Shown: piece by piece, positions 7,514 through 16,422 of the stretch
Position numbering within the stretch: the stretch's first letter is position 1
How the letters are laid out: each line of letters opens with the position of its first letter
NCBI GenBank assembly: GCA_031262405.1
Contig: JAISHS010000019.1
Coordinates: 1 to 48,191, forward strand
Reading direction: 5' to 3'
Source of the DNA: Oscillospiraceae bacterium
GTDB lineage: Bacteria > Bacillota > Clostridia > Oscillospirales > Oscillospiraceae
DNA length: 48,191 nucleotides
The notes under the pieces: generated by a model
Told to the model about the DNA's origin: nothing
Database searches by the model: none
Seen by the model: only the letters and a program-made list of their open reading frames with translations
Position numbers and translations under genes: made by a program

Positions 7514-8094
7514 TACAAAACTCCCTTTGTCGAGGGCGCGCCCGCGAAATCCTCGTCAATTCGCGTCGCCGCGCGAAGGGCACGAGCGAAGGCCTTGAAG
7601 CCCGCCTCTAAAATGTGGTGCGAATTTTCGCCGGAAAGCTGCCTCAGGTGCACTGTTACCCCCGCTGCCCGAACCATAGCCAAAAAGAACTCCTTGACCA
7701 GCGACGTATCGAAATCACCGGTCTTTTCAGTCGGCGGATTCAGCGCATATTCAAGGTGCGCCCGCCCTGAAATATCGACCGCGCAGAGTACCAAGGCCTC
7801 ATCCATCGGCAAAACGCATTCTCCAAATCGGATAATTCCACTCTTTTCGCCCAGTGCTTCAGAAAGTGCCTTCCCGAGGCAAATTCCAAGGTCCTCCGTC
7901 AGGTGGTGATAGTCAACCTCCGTGTCACCGCCAGCTTTCACCCGAAGCCCAAAACGCCCGTGCCAGGCGAGCAGCTCCAGCATGTGGTTGAGGAAACCGC
8001 AGGGCGTCGAGATCGAAATCTCCCCCCCATCGAGCGATAAATCAAGCTCAATCTGCGTCTCCTTCGTATTTCTGATAACCTTGCCTTCACGCAT
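7513..8094 (-). CDS. hisB: Imidazoleglycerol-phosphate dehydratase
   Basis: 193 residues, monofunctional. It carries the duplicated His-rich metal-binding motifs HHLTED and NSHHILEAGFKA that hold two manganese ions in the 24-mer, and the PCGFLNHML start region. It dehydrates imidazole glycerol phosphate to imidazole acetol phosphate. No phosphatase domain is fused, so histidinol phosphate must be hydrolysed by a separate enzyme not encoded in this operon. Confidence 0.97.
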   Translation of the reverse strand: MREGKVIRNTKETQIELDLSLDGGEISISTPCGFLNHMLELLAWHGRFGLRVKAGGDTEVDYHHLTEDLGICLGKALSEALGEKSGIIRFGECVLPMDEALVLCAVDISGRAHLEYALNPPTEKTGDFDTSLVKEFFLAMVRAAGVTVHLRQLSGENSHHILEAGFKAFARALRAATRIDEDFAGAPSTKGVL

Positions 8095-9151
8095 TTTCCA
8101 AAATCTCCTTTACTGTCAAAACGAGCCTTTCCATGTCCTCTTGTCTGCCGATTGTTATCCTCACAAAGTCCCGCAGCCGGGGCTTTGAAAAGTGCCGAAC
8201 CAGTATCCCCCGCTCCTTGAGCGTCAGATAAAGCTCCTGTCCATCTATCCCCGGATGTCGGGCAAAAAGAAAGTTCGCTCTGCTCTCCGTCAGCCAAAAG
8301 CCCATTTTAGCCAGCTCTTTCGACGTATATTCTCTTGTTGCGATAATTTTCTTGCAATTATTGTCGTAATATTCTTGCTCGTTTAGAGCCGCAACTCCGG
8401 CGGCAAGCGACAGACGATTTACGTTATAGGGATTTGTAGAGAATTTAAGCTTCTCCAAATCAGAAATCAGCTCCTTGTTTCCGAGCGCGAAGCCGAGCCT
8501 CGCCCCCGCGAGCGAGCGCGATTTCGAAAAGGTCTGCACCACCAAAAGATTGTCAAGCTCCTTCGTTAGAGCCGCAACAGACTCGGCGCCGAAGTCCACA
8601 TAGGCCTCGTCGACGACGACAACGCGGTCGGGATTGCTCGAGGCAATTTTCCCAATTTCCTCCGGCGAAAGACAAAGCCCCGTCGGCGCGTTGGGGTTAG
8701 CAAGGACAATCATCGTGTCCAAACCGTGATACATTTTCGGGTCAATCGAGAAGTCATCACGCAGCGCAAGCTCATTTTTTTGCAGCTCATAGAGCTCGGC
8801 GAACACCGGATAGAAGCCGTAACTAATCTCCGGATAGGAGATTTTCTCCCCTTTTTCGCAGAAGGCCATAAAGGCAAAGGAAAGGATTTCGTCCGAGCCG
8901 TTTCCGACAAAAACATTCTCCGATGAGACCCCAAATTGCCCCGCGAGCGCCGCCTTGAGAGCCGCGCTTCGCGGATCGCTGTAGAGGCGCAAATCCAAAA
9001 CCGCCCGCTCATTCACCGCCGCCGAGACCGCCGGCGACGGCGGAAAGGGCGACTCGTTCGTATTTAATTTAATGTAGCGCTTGTCCTGCGGCTGCTCCCC
9101 CGGAGCATATTCTTTGAGTCTTTCAAAGCGCCCGCTCATAAACCTGCTCAT
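8087..9151 (-). CDS. hisC: Histidinol-phosphate aminotransferase
   Basis: 354 residues, PLP-dependent fold type I aminotransferase. The PLP lysine is Lys210 in QTFSKSRSLAGARLGF. NPNAPTG and DEAYVDF are the classic cofactor-contact segments, and KLNTNESPFPPS is the usual start region. It converts imidazole acetol phosphate plus glutamate to histidinol phosphate. It overlaps hisB by 8 bases and hisD by 4. Confidence 0.96.
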   Translation of the reverse strand: MSRFMSGRFERLKEYAPGEQPQDKRYIKLNTNESPFPPSPAVSAAVNERAVLDLRLYSDPRSAALKAALAGQFGVSSENVFVGNGSDEILSFAFMAFCEKGEKISYPEISYGFYPVFAELYELQKNELALRDDFSIDPKMYHGLDTMIVLANPNAPTGLCLSPEEIGKIASSNPDRVVVVDEAYVDFGAESVAALTKELDNLLVVQTFSKSRSLAGARLGFALGNKELISDLEKLKFSTNPYNVNRLSLAAGVAALNEQEYYDNNCKKIIATREYTSKELAKMGFWLTESRANFLFARHPGIDGQELYLTLKERGILVRHFSKPRLRDFVRITIGRQEDMERLVLTVKEILENA

Positions 9152-10443
9152 TTATCCCTCTCCCGAAACCGCGACAGCGCGCTCCTGCCGTGTCCGCTCA
9201 GCCCCTCGCGCTCGGCAAAGGCGGCAATCTTCTCGGCGTCCCGCTCGAGCGCGCTCGGCGAGTAATACATATAGGACGACTTCTTCACAAAATCATCCAC
9301 CGACAGCGGACTTGAAAACCGCGCCGTACCACCGGTGGGCAGCGTGTGATTCGTACCGGCAAAATAATCCCCCAACGCCTCCGGACAATTTCTGCCCAAA
9401 AAAACAGATCCGGCGTTTCTCACCGCGCTCAAATAATCAAAGGGCTCGTCCACGCACAGCTCCAAATGCTCCGGCGCCAGCTCGTTTGAAATCTCAATGG
9501 CCTGCTCAATAGTCTTTACAATTATAATCTTCCCGTTGCTGTCAATCGACTCCCTCGCGATCTCCGCTCGCGTCAAAGTCTCGAGCTGCCGCTCAATCTC
9601 CTTCGCGACTAAATTAGCAAAACGTTTACAAATCGTGATTAGTATCGCCGAGGCATTTTTGTCGTGTTCCGCCTGACTTAGCAGGTCTGCCGCTATAACC
9701 GCAGGGTCGCTGTTTCTGTCGGAGATTACTAAAATTTCGCTCGGTCCGGCTATCATGTCTATCCCGACGACGCCAAAAACCTGCCGCTTGGCCTCCGCAA
9801 CAAAAACATTCCCCGGCCCGACAATTTTATCCACGCGCGGAACACTCTCGGTACCATAGGCCAAAGCCGCAATCGCCTGCGCGCCGCCGCATTTAAAAAT
9901 CCTGTCTACTCCGGCGATCTGCGCCGCCGCGAGAATGTCGGGGGAAATCTTCCCATCCGCGCCCGGCGGCGTCACCATGACAATCTCCTCCACACCGGCA
10001 AGGCTTGCCGGAATGCAGTTCATTAAAACCGTCGAGGGGTAACTGGCCGTCCCCCCCGGCACATATAGCCCAACCCGCTGCAGCGGCGTTACGCGCTGGC
10101 CCAAAACTATGCCCTCGCGCTCAGTCACGGCATAGCCGCGAGCAACCTGTCTGCTGTGATATCGCTTGATGTTACAGGCCGCCTCGTTTAGGATCTCCAG
10201 AAACCCTCCAGTCACCCTCTGGACCCCCTCCAGACGCTCCTGCTCCCCCACCTCAAGGCTATCCAATTCTACGCCGTCAAAGCGCCTCGTATACTCCAAA
10301 ACCGCCGCATCACCGCGCTCGCGAACATCGGAAATAATCCCGCTCACCGCCTCGGACACGCCCTTTTCGACCGCGTCGCTCGAGCCCTTTCGCGCAATAA
10401 TCTCCGATTTAGACATTTTTCTATAATCAATTATCTTAATCAT
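9148..10443 (-). CDS. hisD: Histidinol dehydrogenase
   Basis: 431 residues, full length. It shows the family signature region IDMIAGPSEILVISD, GPGNVFVAEAKRQ for NAD binding, the AEHDKNASA zinc/His segment, and the C-terminal catalytic region with NHTLPTGG. It oxidises histidinol to histidine in two NAD-dependent steps. The start ATG overlaps hisG by 8 bases. Confidence 0.97.
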   Translation of the reverse strand: MIKIIDYRKMSKSEIIARKGSSDAVEKGVSEAVSGIISDVRERGDAAVLEYTRRFDGVELDSLEVGEQERLEGVQRVTGGFLEILNEAACNIKRYHSRQVARGYAVTEREGIVLGQRVTPLQRVGLYVPGGTASYPSTVLMNCIPASLAGVEEIVMVTPPGADGKISPDILAAAQIAGVDRIFKCGGAQAIAALAYGTESVPRVDKIVGPGNVFVAEAKRQVFGVVGIDMIAGPSEILVISDRNSDPAVIAADLLSQAEHDKNASAILITICKRFANLVAKEIERQLETLTRAEIARESIDSNGKIIIVKTIEQAIEISNELAPEHLELCVDEPFDYLSAVRNAGSVFLGRNCPEALGDYFAGTNHTLPTGGTARFSSPLSVDDFVKKSSYMYYSPSALERDAEKIAAFAEREGLSGHGRSALSRFRERDK

Positions 10444-11086
10444 CTATTTTTTCTTCCCTCGCCAATTCCATTTCCAATTTCCTGCACAACTCCAAAACCC
10501 GCTCGTTCTTAAACCTAAACGCCGCCTTATTCACAATAAGCCTCGAGCTGATATCAAAAATCGTCTCCAAAACCTCCAACCCGTTCTCCCTCAGCGTCTT
10601 CCCCGTCTCGACAATATCCACAATCACGTCCGAAAGCCCCACCAGCGGCGCAAGCTCAATCGACCCGTGCAGCTTGATAACCTCAATCTCGCGCCCCTGC
10701 TCGGAGAAATGCCGCAGCGCAACATTCGGAAATTTCGTCGCTACCTTGAGCGTCTCGCCGCGAGAGTCCAGCGCCCGAGCACGCCCCGCGACCGCCATAG
10801 CGCACTGCCCCAAATGCAAATCCAAAAGCTCAAAAACCTCCGGCTTCTGCTCGAGCAAAACGTCAAGCCCCGCCACACCGACGTCCGCCGCTCCATACTC
10901 CACATAGCTCGCGACGTCCGATGGCTTCGCCCAAAAATATCTTATCCCGCGAATTTCATCATCAAAAATCAACTTTCGGGAGTTTTCGTGGATTTCCGCA
11001 CAGCCAAATCCCGCCCGTTCAAAGATACTATATGCCCTCTCGCCCAGTCTGCCCTTGGGCAGAGCCACGCTCAAAATATCACTCAT
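10436..11086 (-). CDS. hisG: ATP phosphoribosyltransferase, short catalytic form
   Basis: 216 residues, so it is the short HisG that lacks the C-terminal regulatory domain and needs HisZ. LSVALPKGRL at the N terminus and the phosphate/PRPP loop segment DVIVDIVETGKTLRENGLE are diagnostic. It catalyses the first committed step, ATP + PRPP to PR-ATP, and is the feedback control point together with HisZ, encoded immediately upstream with a 4-base overlap. Confidence 0.97.
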   Translation of the reverse strand: MSDILSVALPKGRLGERAYSIFERAGFGCAEIHENSRKLIFDDEIRGIRYFWAKPSDVASYVEYGAADVGVAGLDVLLEQKPEVFELLDLHLGQCAMAVAGRARALDSRGETLKVATKFPNVALRHFSEQGREIEVIKLHGSIELAPLVGLSDVIVDIVETGKTLRENGLEVLETIFDISSRLIVNKAAFRFKNERVLELCRKLEMELAREEKIDD

Positions 11087-12018
11087 AGGCCTGCGCCCTC
11101 CCGATTCTCAAGCTCGTTGACATAGACCGCAAAGCCGATTGCCTGCGCCTTTTTCCCGAGCTTCTCCATCAACTTGTCATATCGCCCGCCGGAGAGCACC
11201 GCCCTCGGAATATCGGGCACATAGCCCTGAAAAATCAGCCCGTTGTAATAGGAAAGGTCGTTTATAACCGAAAAATCCAGCGTCAGACACTCCTTTAAGA
11301 CCGCGCCGCCAAGCGCGTCGCAGAGGCTTTGCAGCTCATCAATCGCCGCGCACATAGCGTCGTTACGCACAAGCTGCCGCGCGCTTTCAAGCGTCTCGGC
11401 AATCGGCCCGCTAAGCTTTGAAAGACTGCCCAGCGCCTCACACTTCTCCCTTGAGAGCCCCGCGCCCTGACACAGCCGCGCCAGCTCATGCGCGTTTTTG
11501 TGCTCAATATAGCGCAGCGCCTGCTCCTCGAGAGCCGCCGGAAGACTGCACCAGCTCAAGAGCCCGGACACAAAGCCCATGTGAGAGAGGGTCAAAACAT
11601 AGCGCTCAGAGAGCGTTTCAAGGCTCTTGCAGGCTAGAAGAACGGTTTCGCACTGACTATATACGTCAACATTGCCAATGCACTCCAGCCCAACTTGTGC
11701 AATTTCGCGAAACTCGCGGGAGCCGTGGGGCACACGGTAGACATTTTCAGTATAAAACAGCTTCGCGGGATTTTTGAGATCCACCGGCGCATTTTTCGCA
11801 ATAGACAGGGTGACGTCCGGCTTCATCGCCAGAAGTCTCCCTCCCAAATCGGTAAAGGTTATTATAGGTGATTGGGGCAGAAAGTTTTTATATTCAAGAT
11901 ATATCCCATATTCCTCAAACTTATTGACCCGATATCTCTTATATCCATATCTCGAAAAGAGTCGGCGGAGCGCAAAGGCAGCCTGCTCTGACGGCGTTTC
12001 AAAATCTGCGTTCTCCAT
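11083..12018 (-). CDS. hisZ: ATP phosphoribosyltransferase regulatory subunit
   Basis: 311 residues, a HisRS-like paralogue without the anticodon domain. It has class II synthetase-like motifs: KPDVTLSIAK (motif 2 region), YTENVYRV, and GGRYDKLMEKLG near the C terminus (motif 3-like). It forms a hetero-octamer with the short HisG and senses histidine. First gene of the his operon. The start is the ATG at 12018 with an aaaaggag ribosome site. Confidence 0.94.
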   Translation of the reverse strand: MENADFETPSEQAAFALRRLFSRYGYKRYRVNKFEEYGIYLEYKNFLPQSPIITFTDLGGRLLAMKPDVTLSIAKNAPVDLKNPAKLFYTENVYRVPHGSREFREIAQVGLECIGNVDVYSQCETVLLACKSLETLSERYVLTLSHMGFVSGLLSWCSLPAALEEQALRYIEHKNAHELARLCQGAGLSREKCEALGSLSKLSGPIAETLESARQLVRNDAMCAAIDELQSLCDALGGAVLKECLTLDFSVINDLSYYNGLIFQGYVPDIPRAVLSGGRYDKLMEKLGKKAQAIGFAVYVNELENREGAGL

Positions 12019-12078
12019 GGTTTTCTCCTTTTTACTTTAAGCGCGGGATTTTGCTCTCCCGACTTCGCCGATGCTCCC

Positions 12079-12090
12079 GAACACTTGTTC
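12079..12090. promoter_or_regulatory. GAAC-N4-GTTC palindrome in the his leader
   Basis: GAACACTTGTTC lies within the predicted his leader, about 13-24 bases after the predicted transcription start. It resembles a Firmicutes LexA/DinR box in its core but matches poorly at the flanks. It is recorded as a palindrome only. Confidence 0.2.
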
Positions 12091-12109
12091 AGCTCCCCGG
12101 CTGTGTCTT

Positions 12110-12138
12110 ATAATACACCATATGTACAAATTGGTCAA
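12110..12138 (-). promoter_or_regulatory. Predicted sigma-A promoter of the his operon
   Basis: On the minus strand: TTGACC (12138-12133), a 17-bp spacer, and TATTAT (12115-12110). It is near consensus, with a transcription start near 12103 and a leader of about 85 bases. The spacer contains the near-palindrome CCATATGTACAAATTGG (12118-12134), a natural place for a repressor. The leader is too short for a T-box and lacks its conserved bulge. Confidence 0.75.
12118..12134. promoter_or_regulatory. Candidate his operator (copy A of 12-bp element)
   Basis: CCATATGTACAAATTGG is a near-palindrome centred on GTAC, lying exactly between the -35 and -10 hexamers of the his promoter. It includes ATATGTACAAAT, identical to the element at 12234-12245. 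Confidence 0.5.
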
Positions 12139-12233
12139 TACTTTATTTCGCTAAATTAATAGATTATTAGCCGCCGCCTTTCGGCGCAATGCACAAGGCA
12201 CTCAGCCGCCATCTTCGGCAAAAACACATTATA

Positions 12234-12245
12234 ATATGTACAAAT
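12234..12245. promoter_or_regulatory. Second copy of the 12-bp ATATGTACAAAT element
   Basis: Identical 12-mer in the same orientation, 114 bp from copy A, just downstream of a TATAAT hexamer (12230-12235) that may be the -10 of the response-regulator gene. It may be a second operator for the his repressor (looping) or may couple control of the two divergent transcripts. Confidence 0.4.
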
Positions 12246-12287
12246 CCGACAACCTATGTTATAGTGTTCTCAGAAGGGGGGGCTTTG

Positions 12288-13862
12288 ATGTACAAGATTT
12301 TCATAGTCGAGGACGAGCTGCTGATTCGGCAGAACATAAGAAACATAATCGAGAGCATTCAGGGGCCCTATGCCCTCACGGGGGAGGCCGCAGACGGCGA
12401 AATGGCGCTGTCCATGATGCAGGACATAATGCCTGACATCCTAATAACTGACCTCAAAATGCCATTTCTGGACGGTTTCGGGCTAATTCGCCACATCAAG
12501 GCCATAATACCTTGGCTGAAAATAATCATCATCAGCGGCTATGACGAATTCGAGTCGGCGCAGAAGGCAATCTCGCTCGGGGTGGATATGTACCTTCTAA
12601 AGCCCGTTCGCCGCGAGGAGCTGGAGGCTGCAATCTCAAAGGTCGTTCTGGGTCTGGACGAAAACCGCCACAAAAATTCCGCCCCCGGCGGCTACGATGA
12701 GGACGAGCTGCAATACGCGCTCCGACAGCACTTCGTCTCGCAGCTGCTCTATGGCAGCGTGGACACCGGCTATGTCCTAGAGCGCGCGCGCACGCTCGGG
12801 CTGGACGTCGTGCATCCGCTGTATCAAATCGCGATGTTCTATTTTGACGTCCACGACCACAAGCGGGAGGAGTTTCGCTCCGCGATTTTTTCGGTTCTCC
12901 ACGAGCAAGACGCCCGTCTCTTCTACTTCAACGGCAGCGACCAGCTGACCGTCATCCTCTGCGGCGACAACAAAACGGCGCTCAACGAGGAGACCTATCA
13001 ATTCATCAACATAACGCGGTATGCCCTTAGCTCCCTGTGCGTTCTAACAACCGTCGTCGGCAACATTGTAGAGCGGCTGAGCGCGATTCGCGACTCCTGC
13101 GCGGCGGCGGGAGCGATGATAAAAAAGGTGCGCAACATCGCCTCGGTAGAGATCATCGACATAAACGACACCGCCCAAATCGCGGCGGATATTGTCAGCT
13201 TCAGCGGTGTCTTTGACAGCAGTCTCTACAGCAAGCTGCAAGAGTGCGCCGAGGACGACATTCCCGCGCTCTTGGAAACATATTTCAACGGCGCAGACAG
13301 CGTCAAATTCAACAGCGTGCTCTATCGCTACTATGCTCTGGTGGACGTCCTGAAAATGGCGGTCTCTCTGGTTTGTGCCTCAAAGCCCGGCGCGGACAGC
13401 AAGGACGTCGCCGCAAGGCTCTCGGGCAGCCACGATATTTTTCTCGCCTCCGAGCGGCGGGACAGCTTTGAAAAACAGGCCGTCCAGCTCCTGAGCGAGG
13501 CTGTGCGCCTGCGCCGTGAGGGCTCCTCTCAGCCCAGACACAGCCACGTGATAAACCGCGCGAAGGAATATGTCGCAGAGAATTTCTGTGACCCAAACAT
13601 CTCTCTCATAAGCACGGCAAGGTTCGTGGGCATGAGCCCCGCCCATTTCAGCACGATTTTCGCGCAGACCACCGGCACAAGCTTTATCAACTACCTGACC
13701 GCCATGCGCCTAAACCGCGCAAAGCAGCTGCTCACAGGGTCTGACATGAAGCTCTCGGCGATAGCCATGGACATCGGCTACAACGAACCGAACTACTTCA
13801 GCCACGTATTTAAAAAGGTCGAAGGAATCACACCGAAGGAGTACAGAAACAAATTTTTATAA
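12288..13862 (+). CDS. YesN-type response regulator with AraC-family DNA-binding domain
   Basis: 524 residues from the ATG at 12288, which has a strong agaagggggg site; the longer in-frame start at 12189 runs through the intergenic region and is rejected. The receiver domain (1-120) has the acidic pocket E8/D9, phospho-acceptor Asp55 (ILITDLKMP) and Lys105 (YLLKPVRR). A roughly 270-residue middle region of the YesN type follows. The C-terminal double helix-turn-helix (about 420-524) has GMSPAHFSTIFAQTTG and IGYNEPNYFSHVFKKVEGITPKEYR. Its partner is almost certainly the YesM-type kinase encoded convergently at 14918-16393. Its likely target is the weak ara promoter upstream of 16672, as such regulators activate sugar transporter operons. 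Confidence 0.92.
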   Translation: MYKIFIVEDELLIRQNIRNIIESIQGPYALTGEAADGEMALSMMQDIMPDILITDLKMPFLDGFGLIRHIKAIIPWLKIIIISGYDEFESAQKAISLGVDMYLLKPVRREELEAAISKVVLGLDENRHKNSAPGGYDEDELQYALRQHFVSQLLYGSVDTGYVLERARTLGLDVVHPLYQIAMFYFDVHDHKREEFRSAIFSVLHEQDARLFYFNGSDQLTVILCGDNKTALNEETYQFINITRYALSSLCVLTTVVGNIVERLSAIRDSCAAAGAMIKKVRNIASVEIIDINDTAQIAADIVSFSGVFDSSLYSKLQECAEDDIPALLETYFNGADSVKFNSVLYRYYALVDVLKMAVSLVCASKPGADSKDVAARLSGSHDIFLASERRDSFEKQAVQLLSEAVRLRREGSSQPRHSHVINRAKEYVAENFCDPNISLISTARFVGMSPAHFSTIFAQTTGTSFINYLTAMRLNRAKQLLTGSDMKLSAIAMDIGYNEPNYFSHVFKKVEGITPKEYRNKFL

Positions 13863-13864
13863 TC

Positions 13865-13879
13865 CGTCGCCTCCGGCGA
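13865..13879. terminator. Short GC hairpin after the response regulator
   Basis: GTCGCC-TCC-GGCGAC lies 2 bases after the regulator stop codon. There is no T-run, so it may be only a 3' stabilising hairpin ahead of the larger terminator at 13919. Confidence 0.35.
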
Positions 13880-13886
13880 CTCAATT

Positions 13887-13921
13887 ATCTGTCTTCTGTC
13901 CTCTCGCCTCTGTCCTCTGAT
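13887..13921. repeat. 7-bp tandem repeat (CTCTGTC type)
   Basis: Five degenerate 7-base units (ATCTGTC, TTCTGTC, CTCTCGC, CTCTGTC, CTCTGAT) lie between the regulator's 3' end and the large terminator. One of four intergenic heptamer arrays in this window. Confidence 0.6.
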
Positions 13922-13973
13922 TTAAGAGCTATTAACTGTGCGCCGAGGCGCACAGTTAATACGCTCTTAAATC
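13919..13973. terminator. Long bidirectional terminator hairpin
   Basis: Outer stem GATTTAAGAGC (13919-13929) with its complement (13963-13973), and inner stem TAACTGTGCGCC with GGCGCACAGTTA around a tiny loop. It overlaps the last codons and stop of the convergent binding-protein gene (stop at 13956-13958). Confidence 0.75.
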
Positions 13974-14921
13974 AATAATATTCTGCGTGATAGTCTCCGA
14001 ACTAAACGTCATCTCCGGGACATAGGTAAACTTCGTCGGCGTCTCCCCCGCCTCGAGACGCGAGATAATCGCGCTGACCCGCGGCCCGTGCAGGGGGTTG
14101 CATTCCACATTGAAGCTGATATCCCCCGCGAGTGTCAGCACTAGCCCGCGCCGCGATGCGTCGAAGGAGACTACGATAACTTCCTGCCCGGGCGTCAGAC
14201 CCTCTTCCTTCAAAACGTCAATCGCGCCATAGGCCATGTTGTCGTTCTCGGCATAAATCACATTAAAATCAAGGTCAATATAGTGCCGCATCAGCTCCTG
14301 AGCCTTGGCTTGGGTGAACTCCCCGCTGTCACGCGCAACGAGATTCCAGTTCGAATTTCGGCTAAGCCCCTCGTCCAAACCGTTCGTCCGCCCTATCTGC
14401 GCGGAGGAGCCGATATTGCCCTGTAGATGAATTATGTTAACCGGTTCCTCGCCGAATCTCTCCTCCAGCCATTCTACAGCCCTGTCGCCCTCCCTGCGGA
14501 AATCAGAGCCTATCCAGCAGGTGAAGAGGCTCTCGTCCTCCACCTCAATCATGCGGTCGATTATAATAACGGGAATTCCGGCGTTCTGCGCCTCCTTGAG
14601 AACGGTGTCCCAGCCCAACTCCGTCGTCGGCGCGAGAACAATATAGTCGACGTCCTGCTGAATAAAGCTGCGAATGGCGTTAATCTGCCGCTCCTGCTTC
14701 TGCTGGGCGTCGTCAAAAATCAGCCTATAGCCGTTTGCCTCCGTGAAGGCCTCCTGCATACTCTTCGTATTTGCGGCTCTCCAATCGCTCTCCGCTCCCA
14801 CCTGAGAAAAGCCGACCACAATCAGCTCGTCAAAATTATCGCTCTCCTGCACAGGAGCCTCGCGGCAAGCCGAAAGGCACAGCAGCAGCGCGGCAAGCAC
14901 CGCGAAAACACTCTTTCTCAT
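13956..14921 (-). CDS. Sugar-binding lipoprotein coupled to the sensor kinase (YtfQ/ChvE-like)
   Basis: 321 residues. Lipoprotein signal peptide with Cys19 in LSAC. Type I periplasmic-binding fold (Peripla_BP_4): VGFSQVGAESDWRAAN at the start of lobe 1, IIDR hinge, QGNIGSSAQIGRTNG and VIYAENDNMAYGA. It is clearly paralogous to the transport binding protein at 16672, sharing the QIGRT and NVIYAEND motifs. It overlaps the kinase gene by 4 bases (ATGA) and is separated from any permease, so it most likely presents sugar to the kinase's extracellular domain and does not feed the transporter. The ligand is probably arabinose or a related furanose, by context. Confidence 0.85.
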   Translation of the reverse strand: MRKSVFAVLAALLLCLSACREAPVQESDNFDELIVVGFSQVGAESDWRAANTKSMQEAFTEANGYRLIFDDAQQKQERQINAIRSFIQQDVDYIVLAPTTELGWDTVLKEAQNAGIPVIIIDRMIEVEDESLFTCWIGSDFRREGDRAVEWLEERFGEEPVNIIHLQGNIGSSAQIGRTNGLDEGLSRNSNWNLVARDSGEFTQAKAQELMRHYIDLDFNVIYAENDNMAYGAIDVLKEEGLTPGQEVIVVSFDASRRGLVLTLAGDISFNVECNPLHGPRVSAIISRLEAGETPTKFTYVPEMTFSSETITQNIIDLRAY

Positions 14922-16393
14922 CCTTCACCCCACTGTTCCGGTTTTAGGTTCTTAGGCAGGAGAATGGAAACTGTCGTCCCCATCCCCGGCTCGCTTTCAA
15001 AGGAGAGTCCATAGTCCTCTCCGCAATAGAGCTTAATGCGCTTATGCACGTTCACAAGCCCCAGACCCGTGTGCCGATCCTCATAAATCCCGATCTGCAG
15101 AGCGCGCACCTGCTCGAGCGTCATGCCCGCGCCGTCGTCGGAGACCCGAAGAAGAATATCGTCTCCTCGGCTCTCCCCGGTGATTACGATATTCCCCGGC
15201 CCGCGCTTATTCTTCGTCCCGTGATACAGGGCGTTTTCCACCAGCGGCTGCAAGATGAGCTTGGGCGCCATGAAGCCCAGAAGCTCCTCCGGAATCTGAA
15301 TCTCATAGTTCAAAATATCGCTGTAGCGAACCTGCTGAATCGCCAGATAGCTTGCCACCTGATCGCGCTCAGAGCGCAGGCTGATAATCTCCCGCCCCTT
15401 GCTCAGGGAGTTGCGGAAAAACACCGATAAGCTCGTGACCATCTTGACCACGTCCTCGTTGCGGCCGGTCTCCGCCAAAATCGCGATGGAGTCCAGCGTG
15501 TTATATAAAAAGTGCGGGTTAATCTGCGCCTGAAGCAGCTCCAGCTCCGCACGGCGCAGATATTCTTGATCCTCAATCTGCTTGGCCATCAGCGTATTTA
15601 TCCGCGCGACCATCTCGTTGAAGCCCTCGTCAAGCATCTTAAGCTCCGTCGTCTCCGTCGCGACGGGCTCGAGGGAAAAGTCGCCGTCGCCCAGCCTTTG
15701 CGCCTTATTCGCCAGCAGCCCAATCGGATCCGTTATCCGCCGCGAGAGCCGCAGGGAGAAGAAAACCGCCATCGTAACAATCACCACGACCGCCGCGAGT
15801 GCACCCAGAGTAACCACCGTGACCTGCTGCCCGATAAGGCTCTGCACGTGCGCCAACTCGCGCACCTCGCCGTCAATATAGTCGTGCATATACTTCTCGA
15901 TAAGAATGGTCAGTCCCGTCTCGCCCCTTATATTGCGCTCAAGCTGCTCCATGCGCTCGTCATAGCTCTCGGTCATCGCAATCTCAGTCATATACTCGCG
16001 GAGGTTCTCGCACATATTCAGCATACTGTCAATCCGCCAGCGGTTGTCCGTGAGCGTCGTCGTCTCCTCCAGCCGGTGAAGAACCCGAACGGCGGCGTCC
16101 AGCTCCCGCATCGGTAAATTTTCAACCAGCCTGTCCTCCTGCGGCAAAATCACAAAGTTATACATCTCAAGGTCGATGTTATTCTTAAAATCGGTGTTGA
16201 AATCCGCGGCGGTGTTTGCATTTTGAAGCGCGTTGCTATACTGCCGGCTGACGGACATGAGCATCAAAACAAGCGCGCCTATGATGATAAGCATGAGCGT
16301 GAAAACAAACGCCAGAAGCTTATACATCTGACGTTTTATACTCAGATCAACAGCGCCGCGAGCTGATTTTTCTCTTAGCTTTAGCTCTCTCAT
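14918..16393 (-). CDS. YesM-type sensor histidine kinase
   Basis: 491 residues. Two membrane segments (about 27-48 and 190-213) flank an extracellular helical domain of about 140 residues. A HAMP domain follows (about 214-268, RRITDPIGLLA), then the His_kinase motif with the phospho-acceptor His294 in QINPHFLYNTLDS, and a HATPase domain with LQPLVENALYHG, DDGAGM and GLGLVNVHKRI. It signals to the AraC-type response regulator encoded at 12288-13862. Its own operon carries a sugar-binding lipoprotein, giving a three-component sugar sensor divergent from the ara operon. Confidence 0.93.
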   Translation of the reverse strand: MRELKLREKSARGAVDLSIKRQMYKLLAFVFTLMLIIIGALVLMLMSVSRQYSNALQNANTAADFNTDFKNNIDLEMYNFVILPQEDRLVENLPMRELDAAVRVLHRLEETTTLTDNRWRIDSMLNMCENLREYMTEIAMTESYDERMEQLERNIRGETGLTILIEKYMHDYIDGEVRELAHVQSLIGQQVTVVTLGALAAVVVIVTMAVFFSLRLSRRITDPIGLLANKAQRLGDGDFSLEPVATETTELKMLDEGFNEMVARINTLMAKQIEDQEYLRRAELELLQAQINPHFLYNTLDSIAILAETGRNEDVVKMVTSLSVFFRNSLSKGREIISLRSERDQVASYLAIQQVRYSDILNYEIQIPEELLGFMAPKLILQPLVENALYHGTKNKRGPGNIVITGESRGDDILLRVSDDGAGMTLEQVRALQIGIYEDRHTGLGLVNVHKRIKLYCGEDYGLSFESEPGMGTTVSILLPKNLKPEQWGEG

Positions 16394-16422
16394 GTATGCC
16401 CTCTTAAGCCATCGTTTCTCTT

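Noticed and set aside
12079-12090. LexA (SOS) box in the his leader
   Set aside because: The core GAAC-N4-GTTC is present but flanks do not match well, the site lies downstream of the start, and his genes are not a known SOS target. The recN gap has no such site.
12019-12103. T-box riboswitch in the his leader
   Set aside because: The leader is only about 85 bases and lacks the conserved T-box bulge and terminator/antiterminator pair.
12189-12287. Longer N terminus of the response regulator
   Set aside because: The extension runs through promoter-like and hairpin DNA, and the ATG at 12288 has a strong ribosome site and starts the canonical receiver domain.
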